A stretch of DNA of 64,000 nucleotides from Carposina sasakii (lineage: Eukaryota; Arthropoda; Insecta; Lepidoptera; Carposinidae). Shown one piece after another: positions 56,695 through 64,000 of the stretch (within the stretch, counting starts at the first letter, position 1; every line of letters starts with the position of its first letter). The notes under the pieces were generated by a model. It was not told the DNA's origin. It saw only the letters and a list, made by a program, of their open reading frames with translations, and did no database searches. The stretch spans positions 7,626,001-7,690,000 of the forward strand of contig CP053152.1 of assembly GCA_014607495.2 (NCBI GenBank), written 5' to 3'. A program made the position numbers and the translations under genes.

Positions 56695-56935
56695 TAGCTT
56701 CTATGCTGCTCTGGGAGTAAAAAAAAAACGTATAATACTACAGCTGCTTCTCTTCCCGGGCATACTGTACAAGTCAGTAGAGAGACAAGAGGGTCTTGGT
56801 GTTTTGTAGGCGATGGGCTGACCATCTGTCACTACTAGCCGAACTTGTACATCTCAACTATACCCTCAAAATTAGTCAGAAGTAGCACCATGTGGTTCTA
56901 TCGACCCTTGGTGCTCTGCCTACCCCGTAAGGGAT
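56695..56935 (+). mobile_element. Family B retroposon, forward copy
   Basis: It runs from GCTTCTATGCTGCTCTGGGAG to CTACCCCGTAAGGGAT and lacks the ATATGTATG tail. It is closely similar to the neighbouring reverse copy. Confidence 0.7.
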
Positions 56936-57342
56936 ATAATGCACATTTATCGAGATATTATTTCACATGTAAATCTCGAATTTAACGTTATTTGTGCTTT
57001 TATGGTATGTACCTAACACGTATATTATCAAGGAAAACGGTTACATTTATATACGGTTTAGTTCGCTAACTGGATGGGTATCTTTCGTATCAAATTACCT
57101 GGTTCTTTAATTTGTTACCTCGGAGCTGATCATATCGTCTTGCGGTCAGTGCTGCCTACAGTAGCCAATAATTACGTATATCTATTTAATGTGCTTTATT
57201 AATGAATATATCTAATAGAGACGTATGTCGATAAGGTGCGTGCAATCAAGACGGTTTGCTATAACGTGTAATATAGGTAGTATATTACATTAATTTTCTG
57301 ATATTATTTGGGTATATTACACCTAACTACCTATACATTTAA
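56936..57342. other. AT-rich DNA, nothing recognised
   Basis: No gene or repeat is supported. Confidence 0.3.
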
Positions 57343-57543
57343 GGGTCGGTTCACATCTGACGGAAGATGCCTCGAGCATATTTCCAGGTACAGGCAAACG
57401 TACGCTCGATGAACTAACATATCATCGGTTGAGTGTGAACGGTCGAGTGTGAACGGTCGAGTGTTTTTCTATATATTTTGTCTGTTCTGGCGTTACGCGA
57501 CGGATAATACGCGACGCATGTTCCGTCAGATATGAACCGACCC
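57343..57543. mobile_element. PIF/Harbinger-like MITE
   Basis: The ends are GGGTCGGTTCACATCTGACGG and, read inward from the right, GGGTCGGTTCATATCTGACGG. The 201-bp element is flanked by TAA (57340-57342 and 57544-57546). A three-base TWA duplication with G-rich inverted ends fits PIF/Harbinger. Inside, GGTCGAGTGTGAAC is repeated in tandem. Confidence 0.75.
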
Positions 57544-57546
57544 TAA

Positions 57547-58479
57547 TCTGTCCTGTATGATAAGGGGTGTTAGTGTAACCTAACCTAATAACTAATAATT
57601 AGTACATGCCGATAATTTTAAATTTACGACATTTAATAAACATCTAAATTGATCCTTACCATAGTAAGCTCATAACTCGTAGCACATGCTACGGCTTCCA
57701 CCCGATGGGTCACCGACTGAACTTATTTATTATGCCTACCTACTTATTTATTTTACTATAGGTATAATGATTATTATGGATATGTATTATGTATAAGAAA
57801 TAATTAGGGTTTTGTACATTTCATAATTAAACTTGTAATTATTATAATAAATTAGTAGAAATTCGAAGTCCCAAGAAACCTACCATAAAACAACATAATA
57901 GCCAAACTATTTTTATTATTCACATTCACCAGATTAATAAAGCTTTCATTATGTATAAAAATATAAATTGAATTCCAATGAATCGCTCGTGATGTTCAGA
58001 CACAATCGAATTGTAGAGCCATTACTACGATTGTGTTTTCAATAGATCTATAAAAATAGATGTAATTGGTGATGAGAAAAAAACTGAGAATTCTTATTAA
58101 GTCGGGCTCCGCTCGGGTTCGTCCTCAGCGACGTTAATAGCCACACAGAAGCCGAGTGTGTGGAGGCTTTTTTTTATGAACGCGTAGACATGATCCATGA
58201 TTGGATATTGTGCGGGAATCGACCAAGAGTTCATGAAGGTAGTTTCTATTTGAGTAAATCAAGTTTTTCATCAGCATGAAAGAGAGAGTTCATTATTATA
58301 ACACAACAATGCCCTTGAGCTTGAGACTCTTCCCTAATTTAAAATTGTAATCGATTTTACGATGGCAGCTTTAGTGTTCTTTTTGTTTACCTTCGGTAAA
58401 CTGGTTTAGAAGTGAAGGAATGGCGATAAGTCTGCAACTTCGATGTCTGCTCTTTAGCTTTGGAAAAAGCTCGGGGAAA
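57547..58479. other. AT-rich DNA upstream of the GC-rich promoter
   Basis: No gene is supported. Confidence 0.3.
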
Positions 58480-58760
58480 TGTTCGCGGGTGAGGCTGCAG
58501 CGCGGCGCGACGCGGGCGCGGGGCGGGGGGAGGAGGCTCGCTGCGCGCGCGCCGTACTGCCGTACAGCCTGCACGCTTCAGTCAGTCATTGTCCGACCAA
58601 CATTTCGGTCGAACGCGACCACGACCGACGTAGTCGCTACATCGTCAGTCGAGTACCCGTTACACGAACGGTTCCCGCCCAGGAGTTTGGGTGCAGTGTA
58701 GTGTTTTGTGTGTTTTTAGCAATACAGTTGTGTGTATCGCTATCAAAGTTACACTAAGGT
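58480..58760 (+). promoter_or_regulatory. CpG-rich Inr/DPE core promoter and leader
   Basis: The block 58490-58560 is extremely GC- and CpG-rich. It is followed by an initiator, TTCAGTC (58578-58584), matching the arthropod TCAKTY consensus with A+1 at 58580. A DPE-like GGTCG lies at 58607-58611, exactly +28 to +32. No TATA box is seen at -30, as expected for a DPE promoter. A leader of 150 or more bases follows; donor candidates are AAG|GTTGTG and GAG|GTGCAT near 58757-58767. The coding exons are not found and may lie beyond 64000. Confidence 0.55.
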
Positions 58761-58767
58761 TGTGAGG

Positions 58768-61145
58768 TGCATTTCCACTTGGTGTTTAGCGGCTGTTCGC
58801 CGACGAGGGAAGGCGATCGCTCGTGCCGGGAGGAATGAGCCCCTTACACTACCACTTATACACTCACCGATGATCTCAAGGTTGGCATGTTGTTTGCGTG
58901 TTTTCTGCAGAGCTATGTCGCAATTTCACATGACACGACCCCGCGGCCGCGCTCGCATTCTAATGCTCTATTCTGAACCCATTCTCTCTAACAATTGTTC
59001 ACAATATGCTTGTTAGAGAAACCTTCACTTGGAAGTAAAGACACAAATAACGAATGGGAACAATCGAAGTCTCTATTTGACGAGAGGCAAAATATTGAGT
59101 TTGACCTTAATTTGACTCTACTTAGTTGAATATTCGTATTACAATCTTATTGGAATGTATGTTAAGTTTGGTGAAATATGTTTCTCTTACTTAGGTATTT
59201 TTCAAATTTTTATTATACCTATATAATTTAAATCGATTAATTTGACTGGTAAAATACTACTATTTAGCAAATATATTTTTTACCCTAGCTTACCAACGGG
59301 ATTTGAGATATAGAGTATTCAACCATTAAAATTCTTCACTTGATTGTAATTTTAAGCATATAAGATGACAATTTCCTTAGCGTTAGATATTTATAAAGTA
59401 CAGTATAATACTTATTCTTAAATAGATGGTAGTTAGGTAGATAGAGGGACTTAATTCAGGAGGCTAACCTATAAAATAAGTTAAAAGAAAAAACTTTCAT
59501 GTCTGCTTATTTGACCTGTACCTGTTTACACAGGGAGTGTTGTGTAGAGTCCAGATTACATAACTTAACCGTAAACACACTGCCGAAGTCGTAAAGATTG
59601 CTAATCTGTTACAAAACCTAGCCGAGTAGTTGAGTGATACTAAATGTCGTCTCACTCCTTATGTAAGGATGACTGTACATTACCAACTATGGAAAAGCGG
59701 TTTTTCCTTACCAGAGCGTCCGGTAGCGATCCGACAACGCGACGCTTATGCAATATCATACAAACTATGCAGGACCACGCCAATGCAATCTATAGTAGCC
59801 ATTAACAAAATCTCAATTACTTTTCCAACAGTGAATTCTAATTATAGATACTAATCTATCGAGTCTTTAATCACTGGAAAGTTAAATCTCAAGGGCGTTC
59901 GCGTAGGGCGTCGGTAGAGTTGGCAAGACAAGGCGCAGGCCACTAGCGACCACTAGCAAAGTGCAACAACCTTTAGATCACCTCGGATGACCGGTCACTT
60001 GTATACAACTAACAAAAAGTTTGTTATTTCGTCTTTTGTAATAAAAAGAAAAGTAAACTTAGGGTGACCTGCAAAAGTACCGATTTATTTTTAAAACCTG
60101 AACATCGATATTAGTTTGCGATATAATTCTATACTTATGAGCTAAAAAGAAATATACCATATATAGCACCACTACATTTCTAATAAAAAGTCTTGATTTA
60201 AATAATATACAATAACGTGTCTTAAACACAATACTGAACACAATGAAGTACTCTTTGTGAGTGGGCTAGAGAGTGGAGGAGCCTCGGAGTGACAAACATG
60301 ACGTGGTCGACAGCCTTGTCCACAATTTACCATAAATGAATATTTAAACTTAAATACATAACAAACAAGGTAAAACTTAAGATTTTTTTATGATACAGGG
60401 ATTTAATACAGTTTCCCGATATAAGATGTGAAGGTAAGGTATATAAAAATCTGAAAATTGCACTATTGTCCCATATTAAAAAAAGGTTCGTACGAGTATT
60501 AGACACTTTAAAGTTATTTTAAATTAGAGTACCGTTTCTAAAATAGGTGGGTAGATTGTTAAAAAAAGCTTGTATAAGACTTCGTTTAGAATGGGCGCGG
60601 TTCTCAGGTATTTTGACCCTTGGTGAACTCATACGTTCCTTCATCAAATATAAATAAAATATCTAGAATGTCGGTAGAGCGCAATTAAAAGCAATTCCAT
60701 TAATCAAATTGGCTATTCCTCCATCATCTGTTGTCATTTCAATTATTACAATCGATTAGATATTATCTATAAGCTTGTACTATTAGTGAGATTAGGCAAG
60801 TAGTTTTTTAGTTTCTAAATGAACCTAAGAAAAATTATGATAGCGGCAGGTTATTAAATTTTGCCTTTCCACTATTGTAATTCGTGTAGGACTAAATTAT
60901 TCTTGACCATCTTCTCGCCCTGATCCCATTATCTTTTATCTTTTGAAACTCATATTGCCCAGGATTTGGCGTTTGTTTTTCGGCCGGCTGCCTGCCTGAC
61001 GCCAACCCTCGGGTACCTATAGTACTGATAATTTTAGAATATCAAAATCCGTACATAAAATAAATTTGGTGGCAAGTTTTTTGGTAGAGTGACTGTTCTT
61101 ATGGACCGGATGGGAAAAATAAATCCTAGATGTGTAATATAAATA
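58768..61145. other. Probable intron or intergenic DNA
   Basis: The GC-richer part to about 59010 contains GTGTTTTCTGCAG|AGCTATGTCG, an acceptor-like site before an ATG at 58915. The frame opened there, starting MSQFHMTRPRGRAR, ends after 33 codons and matches nothing known. The rest is AT-rich with no supported feature. Confidence 0.3.
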
Positions 61146-61149
61146 CAAC

Positions 61150-61265
61150 ATTCATATAATCACGCCTTTATCCCTTACGGGGTAGGCAGAGCACCAAGGG
61201 CCGATAGAATCACATGGTGCCACTTCTGACCAATTTTGAGGGTATAGTTGAGATGTACAAATTCA
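61150..61265 (-). mobile_element. Family B retroposon, truncated reverse copy
   Basis: CATATAATCACGCCTTTATCC through GAGGGTATAGTTGAGATGTAC matches the tail half of family B. The front half is absent, which is 5' truncation as in retroposition. Confidence 0.65.
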
Positions 61266-62440
61266 GTTACAAACATAATACAAACTTGGTTAAAAACACG
61301 CATGAAGTCAATGCTGTTATTGAATCAATATACCTATATCTAGGTAAGTATGAAAATATATTAAATTTAAATCTTACAGGATTACAAATCTTAACCTTAG
61401 TTAGAGTCATGTCATGACTTACATGTAAAGAAGCAATTTGCAGACATAACTTTTTTTAACTGATGTACCTACCTATTTAGCTACTATAATATGTACACAG
61501 ACAACAAATATAAAATACCTAAGTTTTGTTTACATTACACAGCTGTTTTCCCGAAATGGAGAATCCAGCATCAGACAGAACCACGAAAGAGGTACAGCCA
61601 AGGCATTTAGCATAAGGCATTCACTCAGACGATGAGCTAGCAACTTGTTACCGACATTATCTGGCCTCGCTATGCTGAACGAAACGGTCTATTCCAGTAT
61701 AATAATTTATTAGTGTAGCCTCGCAGGTGATCATTGGACACTAAAGAGTGACATACCTAGTAGTCCAATCAATGGGGGGTGTGACCCCAACAAATATTCC
61801 TCCGTTCCTAATATTTTGCGGGATGATACTCGTAAAGTAACATTATTAAATTACGATTAATAAAAAATCCTAGATTTTTTCGATTTGGAACTTAAATTGC
61901 ATGTAGATCGCTGTGGAAAATTTCTCTGTCTGAAATTTCTTCAGTATATATTAGGATATATTAATAATTATAGATAAATAATAAAATTCAGGAATATTTC
62001 CATTTCGGAGAATAGACCGGACTTGGACTTGGACTATAGACCGAACGAAACACACCCAGACTTTATACGGCTAGAAGTCGTTTCCAAGGAAACCAGACAT
62101 AGAAAGAACAATGGCGTCGCGACTTAAATAAGTACCTACTTAACTTTTGTTACCAATGAATAATTATGTAATTTTAATGCTAATATATAGGTATTATGGG
62201 CCATTTACAGTCTTAATACTTTGAACTAAATAGAAAAACTATTGCTTGTCAAAAGTGTCGGTTTTTCCGTAGATAAGATATTATTATGTCATAATACCTA
62301 AGTTAAAACGAATAGAAATTGTACCTATCGAATGTCATAGATATTATAACTATTTTGTTGTGTATGTCACGTTATAAAGGTATTTATTTTAAAAGTAAAA
62401 AATCATATGAAGTGAAATTGTTATTCGCATATATCGTAAC
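61266..62440. other. AT-rich DNA, nothing recognised
   Basis: No gene is supported. The GCAGGTGATCATTGGACACTA block at 61727-61744 resembles, inverted, a stretch at about 3005-3030, so both may be worn copies of one repeat. Confidence 0.3.
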
Positions 62441-62640
62441 ATTATGATGATGATGATCTCCGATCGTATTTCGGTCAAGGCGACCAGTCTCTACGGAGAT
62501 TGGCCAGGTACGCGGGAGATATTATAGTGCACAAGTGTGTGCGTAAACACAGATGCACTCTCCATTCCCTCACTCTCATAGTCCGATGGGACGGAAAGCC
62601 GACTATACTAAAGATATGAAGCTGATGAGTGAGTGTCAAT
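62441..62640 (+). repeat. SINE-like dispersed repeat
   Basis: GATCTCCGATCGTATTTCGG, GGTCAAGGCGACCAG, GGGAGATATTATAGTGCACA and TCCGATGGGACGGAAAGCCGAC are in the order of a common lepidopteran repeat. A TGATGATGAT run precedes it. Confidence 0.5.
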
Positions 62641-62780
62641 AGGAATGTATTTCTATTTAGTAACTTAATTTTGCCTATCTAAATATAATAATAATATAAA
62701 TATATTTTTAATAAAACACTAATTTTGGATAGACTAGATATAGGGCTAGTCAAGAGCACCCGAAACCGGCAAGCATGTAT

Positions 62781-63006
62781 AAAGAATTTAATTTTTTATT
62801 TTATTTACACACTACACAACACATTAAACCTAGTCCCACATTAAGATCCCTAAGGTCTTGTGTCGTGGGTACTAAGCAACGGTATATAAATAAATAGATA
62901 AATATAGAAACATCCGTGACTCGGAAACCTACCGGGATTCGAACCTAGGTCCTACGGCGTCGCAGGCAGGGTCAACTCACTACCTACTAGACCAATCGGC
63001 CGTCAG
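62781..63006 (-). mobile_element. tRNA-derived SINE
   Basis: On the minus strand the head starts GACGGCCGATTGGTCTAGTAG. It has an A box (62994-62983), a B box GGTTCGAATCCC (62945-62934), and a body with TTGCTTAGTACCCACGACACA and GTGGGACTAGG. The A/T-rich tail ends near 62781. The head matches a tRNA gene in box sequence and spacing. Confidence 0.75.
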
Positions 63007-63578
63007 CTATATCATACATAAGTAACACAACTCCATATGTGATAAATTCCTTAACTTAAAAAAGTAAGCAGACCAAATGTCCGAGTAAACTAGTATCAAT
63101 GTATGCATACACCTATTATAGGTATGTGTTTTTTGTTGAGTAAGCAACAGTCTGTGGCCCAGAAGAGGCGCTAAACAAATATGTACTTTCCGTCCCAAGG
63201 TCCCTTTGTTCTCCAAGATGTTTATTCCCACAAGCGGTATATTGTAAACAACGGATTGCTTAGTTTTTCTTTTTCCATAGTCCCACGACTTTGATGCAAA
63301 ATGTTATCCAAAGTAGGTGTAATAAAACTTATATATCGGTATGAACGATGTAGATAGTAGCGCTAGATGTGTAAGACATGAACCATGGTAGTATTTCGAC
63401 AGAAAACCATCCATTTATACCTTCTGTTAACAGTCAGTTCTCACGTTTATATTATTAGGTACCTGGTTAAATTTAAAATGGCAACTAGATAGTTTCCTTT
63501 CCACAAAATGCATTCTATGTTTTTTGGTGATTAGCTTCTCATATACAATGGATAGGTACTCTTACATTTTATTTTTCA
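63007..63578. other. AT-rich DNA, nothing recognised
   Basis: No gene or repeat is supported. Confidence 0.3.
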
Positions 63579-63884
63579 ACTAGTGGACGCCCGCGACTCC
63601 GTCCGCGTGTACTACAGAAAAAACAAAATGTCGAAATTATCCGGGATAAAACATTTTCCCGGGATAAAAAGTAGCCTATATGTTAAGTGGGACCTGTCAC
63701 AATATATTCTTGAAAACTGCATCGAAATCGGTTCAGCCGTTTCTGAGATTAGCGTGCACAAACGCACAGACAAATAGACAAAATTAAAAAAAATATATAT
63801 TTTGGCTACTATTGCGTTGATAAAGGTCTCCTATAATATCTTCTATGTACAGACAGCGATCCGTTACATTTTTATTATATGTAT
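63579..63884 (+). repeat. Family A retroposon, copy 4 (best uninterrupted copy)
   Basis: It runs from ACTAGTGGACGCCCGCGACTC through ATCGAAATCGGTTCAGCCG to ATCCGTTACATTTTTATTATA. It gives the uninterrupted order used to read the nested copies 2 and 3. Confidence 0.7.
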
Positions 63885-64000
63885 TATTCCATAATATTCT
63901 TATTCTTAGTATTATTTATTGTACACATAAATTTTTATTATAGACAGTAAGTTGTAAAAGAAATAGTACAAATTCTTGTTTTCGGGAAAATACTAAATTT

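Noticed and set aside
58915..59016. Short Arg-rich exon after CTGCAG
   Set aside because: The frame closes after 33 codons with no usable donor and no recognisable domain.

Overview
This window looks like nuclear DNA of a moth or butterfly. The evidence is the repeat content, which includes (TGA)n-tailed retroposons ending in a conserved CCAGCAGTGGACTGCAATAGG-type tail, the 'ACAAGTGCGAGT…GGAACCC' family, TA-flanked MITEs and a tRNA-derived SINE, together with low GC and short introns in two insect-type genes. No species can be named from the sequence. Most of the window is non-coding and repeat-rich.

Left end (1-5.9 kb). Two conserved host genes lie tail to tail. The last two exons of a DHRS7B-like short-chain dehydrogenase/reductase are on + (83-1049, with upstream exons outside the window). 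A complete three-exon TMEM11/PMI-type mitochondrial inner-membrane protein gene is on - (5143-4194). A TA-flanked non-autonomous DNA transposon carrying a tRNA-like Pol III unit lies between them.

Nested transposon complex (6.0-21.6 kb). A Ty3/Gypsy (mdg3-like) LTR retrotransposon on - has 306-bp LTRs at 6015-6320 and 21285-21590 that differ at 4 sites, and a CAAG target duplication. Two later insertions split it. One is a pogo/Tigger-like DNA transposon (7775-10856) with an intact 673-residue transposase, inserted at a TA in the integrase region. The other is a complete Bel-Pao LTR retrotransposon (14192-19993) with identical 181-bp LTRs, a CAGAC duplication and an intact 1709-codon gag-pol, inserted in gag. 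The Gypsy copy also carries single-base frameshifts, so it is dead, while both insertions look structurally intact. Its Gag begins with an unusual arginine/serine-rich domain. Its 3' non-coding region carries eight tandem hairpins in a higher-order 170-bp pattern.

Right two thirds (21.6-64 kb). I see no complete gene here. The clearest coding signal is the first coding exon of a THAP zinc-finger protein on - (53552-53622). Two candidate core promoters with leader sequence lie on +, one TATA/Inr at about 55.57 kb and one Inr/DPE at 58.58 kb; their coding exons were not found and may lie to the right. The rest is repeats: four copies of a TA-flanked MITE, a PIF/Harbinger-like MITE, foldback elements, a 129/108-bp minisatellite, two retroposon families with clear nested insertions, and long AT-rich stretches with no recognisable feature.
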